Assembly (NCBI GenBank): GCA_020025275.1
Contig: JAHHSI010000025.1
Span: 1-33,669, forward strand
Origin: Oscillospiraceae bacterium
GTDB lineage: Bacteria; Bacillota; Clostridia; Oscillospirales; Oscillospiraceae
Direction of reading: 5' to 3'
Length of the DNA stretch: 33,669 bases
Under the pieces are notes generated by a model, which saw only the letters and a list, made by a program, of their open reading frames with translations, made no database searches and was not told the DNA's origin. Below, piece by piece: positions 1-6,976 of this stretch (position 1 is the stretch's first letter; every line of letters starts with the position of its first letter). The position numbers and the translations under genes are program-made.

Positions 1-747
1 ATTCAGGACGATGACGGCAGCTTCACCACCTTCATCGACATTCAGGGCGTGGAGGACTTCCACGGCGAGATGGACTTCAAGGTGGCCGGCACCAAGAAGG
101 GCATCACCGCCATCCAGATGGACCTGAAGAACGACGGTCTGACCATGGAGATCATCGAGAACGCATTGGACATCACCTATGATGCCCGTGTCCAGATCCT
201 GGACCAGATCATGCTGCCCTGCATCTCCGAGCCCCGCGCCGAGGTCAGCAAGTATGCTCCCAAGATGGTGACCATGCACATCGACCCGGACAAGATCCGT
301 GACGTGATCGGTAAGGGCGGCAGCGTGATCCAGAAGATCGTGGCCGAGTCCGGTGCCAAGATCGACATCGATGACGACGGCACCATTCACATCGCCTCCC
401 CCGACGCCGAGTCCTGCGCCATCGCCAAGAAGTGCATCGACGAGATCGTCTTTGTGCCCGAGGTGGGCTCCCTCTACTACGGCCGTGTCGTCAGCTACCT
501 GACCAGCAAGCGTGACGGTGCCCAGATGGGTGCGTTCATCGAGCTGGCCCCCGGCAAGGACGGTCTGTGCCACATCCGTGATCTGGAGTTCAAGCGCACC
601 GAGAAGGTGGAAGACGTGCTGAAGATCGGTGACATGACGTGGGTCAAGGTCATCGAGGTGGACGAGAAGGGCCGTGTGAACCTGAGCCGCAAGGAAGCGC
701 TCAAGGAGATCGCCGACAAAGAGGCCGCCGGCCTGCCCATCAAGTAA
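1..747 (+). CDS. pnp: Polynucleotide phosphorylase, C-terminal part
   Basis: This is the 3' part of the phosphorolytic 3'-5' exoribonuclease and RNA polymerase of RNA turnover; the reading frame is open from base 1, so the start lies outside the window. The visible part holds the end of the second RNase PH domain (the GEMDFKVAGT stretch), a KH RNA-binding domain with the GKGG loop (IRDVIGKGGSVIQKI, near bases 295-345), and an S1 domain (from about base 470, SLYYGRVV to VNLSRKEA). The order RNase PH, KH, S1 is diagnostic for the family. The frame ends in TAA at 745-747 and is followed at once by a strong terminator, so it is the last gene of its transcript. PNPase usually follows rpsO in Firmicutes, which would be upstream of the window. 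Confidence 0.97.
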   Translation: MQDDDGSFTTFIDIQGVEDFHGEMDFKVAGTKKGITAIQMDLKNDGLTMEIIENALDITYDARVQILDQIMLPCISEPRAEVSKYAPKMVTMHIDPDKIRDVIGKGGSVIQKIVAESGAKIDIDDDGTIHIASPDAESCAIAKKCIDEIVFVPEVGSLYYGRVVSYLTSKRDGAQMGAFIELAPGKDGLCHIRDLEFKRTEKVEDVLKIGDMTWVKVIEVDEKGRVNLSRKEALKEIADKEAAGLPIK

Positions 748-772
748 GACCCCTTTTCCCTTTATGTAACCA

Positions 773-809
773 AAACACCCGTGAAACTTGTGTTTCACGG
801 GTGTTTTTT
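773..809 (+). terminator. Intrinsic terminator after pnp
   Basis: A perfect 15-bp stem (773-787 with 792-806) closes a TTGT loop and runs into a T tract ending at 809. It starts 26 bases after the pnp stop codon. The stem contains GTTTCACG but is not a parS site, because the two halves are split by the loop. Confidence 0.93.
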
Positions 810-921
810 GCAGACTTCTCCCTTCCCATGCGGCCCATAGCCGGAGCACCTGACCCGCCCCTGTGCCTCTCCCCCCCTCCATCGGCAGGGTACCTCCATC
901 CAAAGAGCGCCCCACTCCGCC

Positions 922-950
922 TTGACGAAGCCGCCTCGGCTGTATATAAT
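922..950 (+). promoter_or_regulatory. Sigma-A promoter of the marR-MATE operon
   Basis: TTGACG (922-927) and TATAAT (945-950) are separated by exactly 17 bases, which is nearly consensus. Transcription would start near 957, about 40 bases before the ATG of the regulator. A small inverted repeat sits at the expected start site. Confidence 0.85.
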
Positions 951-957
951 AGAGATT

Positions 958-971
958 GTTCTTTTTTGAAC
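958..971. promoter_or_regulatory. Possible operator for the MarR-type regulator
   Basis: GTTC and GAAC arms (958-961 and 968-971) flank six T residues, directly at the predicted transcription start. MarR proteins commonly repress their own operons from such palindromes. The arms are short, so this is only a candidate. Confidence 0.35.
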
Positions 972-995
972 TATTATCCAAAGGAGGTGCACACC

Positions 996-1424
996 ATGGG
1001 GACCCTGTTGGAAACCTACACCGCCGAAAAATCCCTGTATGCCCGGATGCTCTCCCCCGTGTGCCGGAAATACCGGCTCTCCTATATGGAGCTCTCGGTT
1101 CTGCTTTTTTTGGCCAACCACCCCGGATATGACACGGCGGCGCAGATCGTCCAGTACCGGCAGCTGGCCAAGTCCCATGTCTCTGTCTCGCTTAAGACGC
1201 TGCAGCAGCGCGGCCTGCTGACCGGCCACCACCAGCCGGAGGACCGCCGCACCATCCACCTGCAGATAGCGGAGGCCGCCCGGCCCATTATCGATGACGG
1301 ACGGCAGGCGCAGCAGGCCTTTTTGGATCGGATGCTGGCCGGCTTCACCCCGGAAGAGATCCGGCTCTATCAGGACTTTCAAACACGCATCCATCACAAT
1401 CTTACTTCCCGGCCTATGCCGTGA
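996..1424 (+). CDS. MarR-family transcriptional regulator
   Basis: A 142-residue winged helix-turn-helix regulator. The segment from LSYMELSVLLFLANHP through AKSHVSVSLKTLQQRGLL and EDRRTIHLQI follows the MarR fold: a first helix pair, the recognition helix (SHVSVSLKTLQQRG), and a wing with the conserved D-R-R element. The start is ATG 996, set by AAGGAGG eight bases upstream; the frame extends further upstream but without a ribosome site. It lies 27 bases before the MATE efflux gene and shares its promoter, so it probably represses the pump until a ligand binds. The ligand cannot be read from the sequence. Confidence 0.88.
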   Translation: MGTLLETYTAEKSLYARMLSPVCRKYRLSYMELSVLLFLANHPGYDTAAQIVQYRQLAKSHVSVSLKTLQQRGLLTGHHQPEDRRTIHLQIAEAARPIIDDGRQAQQAFLDRMLAGFTPEEIRLYQDFQTRIHHNLTSRPMP

Positions 1425-1451
1425 CCACGCACCATCACAGGAGGATCATTC

Positions 1452-2837
1452 ATGGAAAACAACAAAGATTTTTTAGGCACGGAGCCCATCGGAAAGCTCC
1501 TCTGGAAGCTGTCCGTCCCCACCGTGGTGGCCCAGCTCATCAATATGCTCTACAACATTGTCGATCGCATCTATATCGGCCATATGCCCGGTGACGGCTC
1601 TCTGGCTCTGACCGGCGTGGGGGTCTGTATGCCCATCATCATGCTGGTGTCTGCCTTCGCCGCTCTGGTCAGCTCCGGCGGTGCACCCCGTGTGTCCATT
1701 TTTATGGGCAAGAAAAATCCGGACTTTGCAGAAAAGATCATGGCCCACTGCTTCACGCTGCTGCTGGTACTCTCCGCCCTGCTGACCGCCGTGCTCCTGC
1801 TGTGGAACCGGGAACTGCTTCTGGCCTTCGGTGCCACCGAGGACACCATCGAATACGCCGTGTCCTATATGAACATCTACGCCGTGGGCACCATTTTTGT
1901 CCAGCTGACGCTGGGCATGAACGCCTTTATTACGGCGCAGGGCTTCACGAAAATCTCCATGCTCTCCGTGGTCATCGGCGCTGTGTGCAACATTTTGCTG
2001 GACCCGATCTTCATCTTCGTGCTGCATATGGGCGTCCGCGGCGCAGCGCTGGCCACCATCATCTCGCAGGCCATCTCCTGCGTCTGGGTCCTCCGTTTCC
2101 TCTTCAGCCGGAAATCCACGCTGACGCTGCGCACCGGCAATATGGGTCTGACGCCCCGGATTCTTCTGCCCTGCATTGCTCTGGGCACCGCCGCCTTCAT
2201 CATGCAGGGCAGTGAAAGCGTGATCTCCGTGTGCTTCAATGTCTCTTTGCGGCACTACGGCGGCAACATCGCCGTGGGAGCCATGACCATCCTCACCAGT
2301 GTGATGATGTTTGCCATGCTGCCCTTGCAGGGACTGGCGCAGGGGGCGCAGCCCATCACCAGCTATAACTACGGCGCCGGCAATGCCGACCGTGTTAAAA
2401 AATCTTTCTGGCTGCTGCTCATCACCGGTTTTATCTACTCGCTGACTTTGTGGGCCATCATTATGATTGCGCCGAGGTCCTTTGCCCATATTTTCACGCC
2501 CGACCCGGTGCTGCTGGATTTCACCGCCCCGGCCCTGCGGCTCTACTCCGGCGCCATCTTTATCTTCGGCATCCAGATGGGCTGCCAGATGACCTTCACC
2601 TCTCTGGGCTATGCCAAGCAGGCCATCGCCGCAGCGGTGGTACGCAAGTTCATTTTGCTGCTGCCCCTCATCTATTTCCTGCCCCATGTGGTCTCCAACC
2701 CCACCATGGGCGTCTATCTGGCCGAGCCGGTGGCCGACTTTTTGGCCGTTCTCTTTACCGTCTCCATCTTCTCCGTCACCTTCCGCAAGTCTATGGCGCA
2801 GCTGCGCCAGCGCAGCGAATCCGCTGTCAAAGAATAA
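1452..2837 (+). CDS. MATE-family multidrug efflux transporter
   Basis: A 461-residue polytopic membrane protein, of usual length for MATE cation antiporters. The N-terminus (GTEPIGKLLWKLSVPTVVAQLINMLYNIVDRIYIG split around residues 10-43) matches the MepA/DinF-like MATE signature, and about twelve hydrophobic helices follow in two similar halves. The second half repeats the motif near QGLAQGAQPITSYNYGA. It has an AGGAGG site seven bases before ATG 1452 and lies in an operon with a MarR regulator, the classic arrangement for drug-inducible MATE pumps such as mepRA. Substrates are probably cationic drugs or dyes, which is inferred from the family only. Confidence 0.93.
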   Translation: MENNKDFLGTEPIGKLLWKLSVPTVVAQLINMLYNIVDRIYIGHMPGDGSLALTGVGVCMPIIMLVSAFAALVSSGGAPRVSIFMGKKNPDFAEKIMAHCFTLLLVLSALLTAVLLLWNRELLLAFGATEDTIEYAVSYMNIYAVGTIFVQLTLGMNAFITAQGFTKISMLSVVIGAVCNILLDPIFIFVLHMGVRGAALATIISQAISCVWVLRFLFSRKSTLTLRTGNMGLTPRILLPCIALGTAAFIMQGSESVISVCFNVSLRHYGGNIAVGAMTILTSVMMFAMLPLQGLAQGAQPITSYNYGAGNADRVKKSFWLLLITGFIYSLTLWAIIMIAPRSFAHIFTPDPVLLDFTAPALRLYSGAIFIFGIQMGCQMTFTSLGYAKQAIAAAVVRKFILLLPLIYFLPHVVSNPTMGVYLAEPVADFLAVLFTVSIFSVTFRKSMAQLRQRSESAVKE

Positions 2838-2844
2838 TCGCCAA

Positions 2845-2885
2845 GCCCCTCGGCTCCACCATGGAGCCGAGGGGCCTGTTTTTAT
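2845..2885 (+). terminator. Intrinsic terminator after the MATE gene
   Basis: A perfect 13-bp GC-rich stem (2845-2857 with 2863-2875) with an ACCAT loop is followed by CTGTTTTTATTT. It starts eight bases after the MATE stop codon and ends the marR-MATE transcript. Confidence 0.93.
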
Positions 2886-2887
2886 TT

Positions 2888-3383
2888 CTTCACGCAAGAG
2901 CGTCTTTCCCCCCGCCGGCGGAACCGCCTCCGGCCGCCTGCGGTTCCGCTGGTGCTGAAGCAAAAGCACCGCTGCGGCCATGCCCCGGCGCCGCACATGG
3001 ACACCCTCCCCCACACTCTCCGCCATCTGATCCTGCGGTCAGCCGCCACGCGCCGCTCTCCCCTTGCCCCTGCGGCAGGACGCAATCTCTCTGCAGCCGC
3101 AGGGCCCCTATGCCCCCGTCCAACACAAAAAGAGCTTTCCGCCCAAGGCGAAAAGCTCTTTTTGCTGTGTTGTTAGGAGAGAGAGAAATCACATAGGAAG
3201 TATCCCTTTGTGTGATCTTACTATACCTCCTATTTTTGGCCGAATCATGAAAAGGAAATGAACAGTTTGTAAATCTCATCCTCTCCGGCCCCGACCCTCT
3301 CTGCCGCACGGGTGGCCGGCTGTCCACATGACGGCACGCCGGAGAATCATCGGCCTTTTTTGCCGCCCCTGTGGTGCAGCCGC
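2888..3383. other. Non-coding interval with stacked inverted repeats
   Basis: I find no credible gene in these 496 bases. A frame on the minus strand (2890-3441) runs through it but lacks a start context, is very rich in Gly, Ala and Arg, and overlaps the end of prmA. The interval does hold several inverted repeats: GCGGAACCGC at 2918-2927 with its complement at 2940-2949, GGTGCT/AGCACC at 2951-2956 and 2965-2970, CCCTGCGGC at 3068-3076 with 3096-3104, a long terminator hairpin (3121-3172), ATCACA/TGTGAT at 3188-3193 and 3211-3216, and a GGCC-anchored stem before six T residues near 3356. No clear promoter was found. Confidence 0.6.
3121..3172. terminator. Large bidirectional terminator hairpin
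   Basis: CAACAC at 3121-3126 pairs with GTGTTG at 3167-3172, and between them AAAAAGAGCTTT pairs with AAAAGCTCTTTTT around a CCGCC-CAA-GGCG apex, with one mismatch. Both strands show a T run after the stem. On the minus strand it can end the mnmE-degV-prmA transcript about 210 bases past prmA; on the plus strand it would end any transcript from the preceding repeat-rich gap. Confidence 0.75.
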
Positions 3384-4337
3384 TCAGCGGCAGAGATAGG
3401 AGTACCATCCCTCGCTGTGACGTTCTTCCAAAATTTCCCAACCGTCGGCCCGGAGCTTTTCCGCCACCTCCACCGCACGGTCATCAATGATGCCGGAAGT
3501 CAGGAAGCAGCCGCCCTCTTTCAGGAACGGCCGCACCTGGGGCGAAAGCCCCATGATCACATCGGCCACAATGTTGGCCACGATGATGTCATACGGCCCG
3601 CCCATCTCCTTCCGGAGCTGTGCATCGGACAGCACATCGCCCCAGCGCACCGTGTACTGCTCTTTGCCGATGTGATTGAGGGCCGCATTTTCATAGGCCA
3701 CGTCCACACACTTCTCATCAATATCGCAGGCAAAGGCGTGTTCTGCCCCCAGCAGCAGCGCCGCAATGGATAAGATGCCGCTGCCGCAGCCCAGATCCAG
3801 CACCTGCATTCCCGGCTGAACTCGGCTCTCCAGTGCCGTCAGGCAGAGCCGCGTGGTGGCATGGCTGCCGGTGCCGAAGGTCAGCCCCGGGTTCAAAATA
3901 AGCGGGATGCGTCCCTTGGTGTTGGCCTTTTCCCATTCCGGCACCACAATAAGCCGCTCGCCGATCTCCATGGGCTTATAAAACTGCTTCCAGTTGTTCT
4001 CCCAGTCGGCCTCGTCCATCTGTGCCATGGTCATCAGCAGCGAGCCGTAAGCCGCGTGCGCTTCTTTCATGGTTTGCAGGGCCATGCGCACCTTGGCCAC
4101 GGTGGCAAAGCCCTCCTCGTCGGCGGGTACATAGAAGGTGATCCGGCACACGCCCTGTTTCTCCTTCATCAGGTCCTCGTCCACATAGTCCCAGTACTGG
4201 TGGTTGTTCTCCAGAAACTCTTTGAAATCCGCCTCGTCATCGATGACAAGGCCGGTGATCCCCTGCGCTTCCACCAGTTCGCTGACCGGCTCCAGTCCCG
4301 CCGAAGTTGTGTCAATTCTCAGTTCTAACCACTGCAT
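3384..4337 (-). CDS. prmA: Ribosomal protein L11 methyltransferase
   Basis: A 317-residue S-adenosylmethionine-dependent enzyme that methylates lysines and the N-terminus of ribosomal protein L11. The C-terminal half carries the class I methyltransferase signature VLDLGCGSGILSIAA (motif I), preceded by the PrmA-typical FGTGSHATT and followed by IVANIVADVI (motif IV, the N-P/A-N element). The N-terminal domain (MQWLELRI to about residue 110) is the L11-recognition part. Length fits the family. GGAGG lies seven bases before ATG 4337. It is 17 bases downstream of the DegV gene and is the last gene of that operon. Confidence 0.95.
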   Translation of the reverse strand: MQWLELRIDTTSAGLEPVSELVEAQGITGLVIDDEADFKEFLENNHQYWDYVDEDLMKEKQGVCRITFYVPADEEGFATVAKVRMALQTMKEAHAAYGSLLMTMAQMDEADWENNWKQFYKPMEIGERLIVVPEWEKANTKGRIPLILNPGLTFGTGSHATTRLCLTALESRVQPGMQVLDLGCGSGILSIAALLLGAEHAFACDIDEKCVDVAYENAALNHIGKEQYTVRWGDVLSDAQLRKEMGGPYDIIVANIVADVIMGLSPQVRPFLKEGGCFLTSGIIDDRAVEVAEKLRADGWEILEERHSEGWYSYLCR

Positions 4338-4354
4338 ATCTGCTCCTCCGTTTT

Positions 4355-5230
4355 TTACCGCTCCCGACCCACAAAGAACAATCCCAGTGTGCCGCTGCCG
4401 GTGTGGCTGCCGATGACCGGGCCGATAAATTCGGCACGAATGTCTGTGACGCCGAAGCGCTCCCGCAGTTCTCGGGAGATAAAGGCCACATTGTCAGGGC
4501 AGTTGGCCTGGCAGATGAACACGGTCTGCTGGCTCAGATCCCCGACGCCCAGCGTCTCCATCCCGTCCACCAGTGCCTTGAGCGCCGCCTTCATGCCCCG
4601 GGCCTTGCCCACCGGTGTCAGATGTCCCTCAATATCGGTGTGCATCACCGGCTTGATGTGCAGCATGGTGCCCACCAATGCGGTGGTGCCGCTGACACGG
4701 CCGCCCCGCTTGAGGTGGTACAGATCGTTCACCGTGAACCAGTGGCACTGGCCGGGGATGGCCTCCCGGACGAAGGCCTCCACCTCCTCCATGCTCTTGC
4801 CCTTTCTCTTCTCCTGCACGGCACGGTACACCAACATTCCCTGTCCACGGGAGGCGGACAGCGAGTCAATGACGGTGATCTTCCGCTCCGGGAACTCCGG
4901 GCGCAGATCTTCCGCCGCAATGCAGCCGGACTGATAGGTGGTGGACAGTCCGCTGGAAAAAGCGATGTACAAAATATCCTTCCCTGCCGCCAAAATCGGC
5001 CGCATGGTGTCCACAAAGCTGCCCACGCTGACAGCGGACGTGGTGCACTGTGCTCCGGCGTCCAGACGGCGATAGAACTCCTCCATGGACAGATCCGCAT
5101 GGTCGGGGGTGTCCAGATAGTCCTGCCCATCCATGTGGAAGGACAGGGAAACAACGGTCAGCTCCAGTTCAGCCACCTCGGCGGCAGACAGATCACAGCA
5201 GCTGTCGGTCATGATGATGTAGTCTCTCAT
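4355..5230 (-). CDS. DegV-family fatty-acid-binding protein
   Basis: A 291-residue DegV protein. It opens with the family signature YIIMTDSCCDLS and contains the lipid-binding elements TTSAVSVG (residues about 61-68), the FSSGLSTTYQS loop and the C-terminal GPVIGSHTGSGTLGLFF. Some DegV/FakB proteins bind a fatty acid and present it to the kinase FakA for phosphorylation; no fakA is in the window, so that role is inference. AAGGAGG sits eight bases before ATG 5230. It lies 79 bases after mnmE with no terminator in between, so it is probably co-transcribed with mnmE and prmA. Confidence 0.93.
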   Translation of the reverse strand: MRDYIIMTDSCCDLSAAEVAELELTVVSLSFHMDGQDYLDTPDHADLSMEEFYRRLDAGAQCTTSAVSVGSFVDTMRPILAAGKDILYIAFSSGLSTTYQSGCIAAEDLRPEFPERKITVIDSLSASRGQGMLVYRAVQEKRKGKSMEEVEAFVREAIPGQCHWFTVNDLYHLKRGGRVSGTTALVGTMLHIKPVMHTDIEGHLTPVGKARGMKAALKALVDGMETLGVGDLSQQTVFICQANCPDNVAFISRELRERFGVTDIRAEFIGPVIGSHTGSGTLGLFFVGRER

Positions 5231-5309
5231 GAAGTATCCTCCTTAACAAGTCATCGGTTCTCAGCAGGCCCGCAAGCGGCACTCTCCGTCCCTTGCGGCA
5301 GCCCCGCAC

Positions 5310-6674
5310 TTATTTTCCTACGCAAAATCGGGAAAAGATGGTGGCCACCAGATCCTCCCGAAGGCTCTTGCCGTTCAGTTCGCCCAGCGCCTCCAGCGCC
5401 TGCTCTCCCTCGGTGAGGATCACATCCGGCGTCATGCCGGCCGCCAATGCCTCCCCGGCACGGCGCACCGCCTCCAGAGCACGGCTCACCGCCTCGGCCT
5501 GCCGGGCGTTGGTCAGTACCTCTCCGGCCGTTCCACCGGCCACGGCGTACAGCGCCTCGATCTTCTCCGTGAGAGCTGCCAGTCCCTCTCCCGTCTTGGC
5601 GGAGATGCAGCTGACCGACGCAAAATGGCGGCGCAGCGCCTCCTCATCCACCACGGCGGGCAGATCGCACTTATTGAGCACCACGAAGCACTCCGGCACC
5701 TGCCGGGCCACGGCTATGGCGGTTTCGTCCTCCTCAGTCAGTGCCTGCGACCGATCCAGTACCAGCAGCGCCAGCGATGCGTGCTCCGCCGCATCACGGC
5801 TGCGCCGGACGCCGATACGCTCCACTGCGTCCTCCGTTTCCCGAATTCCGGCCGTATCAATGAGCCGCAGCAGGGTCCGCCCCACCAGTACCTTCTCCTC
5901 CACCGTGTCCCGGGTGGTGCCGGCCACGTCTGTGACAATGGCTCGGTCATAGCCCAGCAGCCCGTTCAGCAGCGAGGATTTGCCCGCATTGGGCCGGCCC
6001 AGGATCACCGTGGGCACCCCCTGCTTCATCAGGCGTCCCCGGTCAAAGGTGGCCAGCAGCGCCGCCAGCTTCTGCGCAGCGTCAGCCAGTGTCTCTTCCA
6101 TAGCGCTGCGCTGCAGCTCCTCAATATCCTCATCGGGATAGTCCACCACGGCATAAAACCGGGAGGTCATGGCCATCAGAGCCTCGTAGATCTCGTTGAT
6201 GCCCCGGCTGATGGCTCCGGAGATCTGTCCGGCGGCGTTGCGGGCCGCTTCTGCCGTCTCGGCATCAATGAGGTCGGCCACCGCCTCGGCCTCGATCAGG
6301 TCCATGCGCCCGTTCAAAAAGGCACGCTGTGTAAATTCGCCGCCCTTGGCCTGCCGGGCGCCGGCCTGAAACAGGGACAGCAGCACCTCCTGCAGCACCA
6401 GCGGGGAGCCGTGGCAGTGGATCTCGCCGCAGTCCTCGCCGGTATAACTGTTGGGACCGGGAAACAGCACCGCAAGGCCGTGATCGATGACCCGTCCTTC
6501 CCGATCCAGTACATCCCCCAGAATCATTTTCCGCCCCTCCCGCTGGGACAGCGGCGTTCCCTTGGGGCGGAACACCCGGTCGAGAATGGCACAGGTCTCC
6601 GGCCCCGTCACACGCAGGATGCCAATGGCCCCGGGGCTTTGCGCCGTAGCAATGGCGGCAATGGTATCTCCCAT
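5310..6674 (-). CDS. mnmE: tRNA modification GTPase MnmE
   Basis: A 454-residue GTPase that, with MnmG, installs the 5-carboxymethylaminomethyl group on wobble uridine 34 of certain tRNAs. The N-terminal folate-binding domain starts at DTIAAIATAQSPGAIGI; the G domain shows GRPNAGKSS (P-loop), VAGTTRDTVEE (switch I), DTAG and NKCD; the C-terminus ends FCVGK, the catalytic C-x-G-K motif. The start is ATG 6674, not the upstream frame extension, because AAAGGGGGAAAAGCC precedes it and MGDTIAAIAT is the family start. In many Firmicutes mnmE is followed by mnmG and rsmG; here it is followed by degV and prmA, and rsmG lies 22 kb away. Confidence 0.97.
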   Translation of the reverse strand: MGDTIAAIATAQSPGAIGILRVTGPETCAILDRVFRPKGTPLSQREGRKMILGDVLDREGRVIDHGLAVLFPGPNSYTGEDCGEIHCHGSPLVLQEVLLSLFQAGARQAKGGEFTQRAFLNGRMDLIEAEAVADLIDAETAEAARNAAGQISGAISRGINEIYEALMAMTSRFYAVVDYPDEDIEELQRSAMEETLADAAQKLAALLATFDRGRLMKQGVPTVILGRPNAGKSSLLNGLLGYDRAIVTDVAGTTRDTVEEKVLVGRTLLRLIDTAGIRETEDAVERIGVRRSRDAAEHASLALLVLDRSQALTEEDETAIAVARQVPECFVVLNKCDLPAVVDEEALRRHFASVSCISAKTGEGLAALTEKIEALYAVAGGTAGEVLTNARQAEAVSRALEAVRRAGEALAAGMTPDVILTEGEQALEALGELNGKSLREDLVATIFSRFCVGK

Positions 6675-6742
6675 GGCTTTTCCCCCTTTACTCCTGTATT
6701 TCCGCACCTCCGCAGCGGGGATGCAGCTTCTTTAGAGGGTTT

Positions 6743-6771
6743 ATTATACCACGATATATGGCAAAATTCCA
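6743..6771 (-). promoter_or_regulatory. Extended -10 promoter of mnmE
   Basis: On the minus strand TATAAT occupies 6743-6748 and is preceded by TGG, giving an extended -10 element. The -35 position (6766-6771) reads TGGAAT, which is weak. This serves mnmE-degV-prmA and lies in the shared divergent interval. Confidence 0.65.
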
Positions 6772-6860
6772 GCAAAACACCCCGTATTTTGACCGCAGGA
6801 TCGAAAACCTCTCCCCAAAGCTGTCCTGCAAAAAAATTTGTTCCCCGCTCTGCCGCAAGC

Positions 6861-6889
6861 TACCGATTTCCTCAGGGCTGTGGTATAAT
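6861..6889 (+). promoter_or_regulatory. Extended -10 promoter of the large membrane protein gene
   Basis: TGGTATAAT (TATAAT at 6884-6889) is an extended -10 element; the hexamer 17 bases upstream (TACCGA) is poor. The leader to ATG 6977 would be about 80 bases. The mnmE promoter on the other strand uses the same TGGTATAAT element. Confidence 0.6.
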
Positions 6890-6976
6890 CCGAATAAGAT
6901 TGGACACCGCCGCTCGCCGCCATTTTCAGGCGAGAACCACGGAACGCTGCGGTCGTGTCCTCAAAGGAGTACCGCT

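Noticed and set aside
773..806. parS-like half sites (GTGAAAC and GTTTCACG) after pnp
   Set aside because: The halves face away from each other around a TTGT loop and do not form the 16-base parS. It is an ordinary terminator stem.
1473..3026. 517-codon frame antisense to the MATE gene
   Set aside because: It is a shadow of the true gene: rich in His, Gln, Gly and Asp with no hydrophobic core, and it runs on into the terminator and gap.
2890..3441. 183-codon open frame on the minus strand
   Set aside because: It crosses a terminator hairpin and the end of prmA, has no ribosome site, and its product is low-complexity Gly/Ala/Arg with no domain. It is an effect of high GC content.
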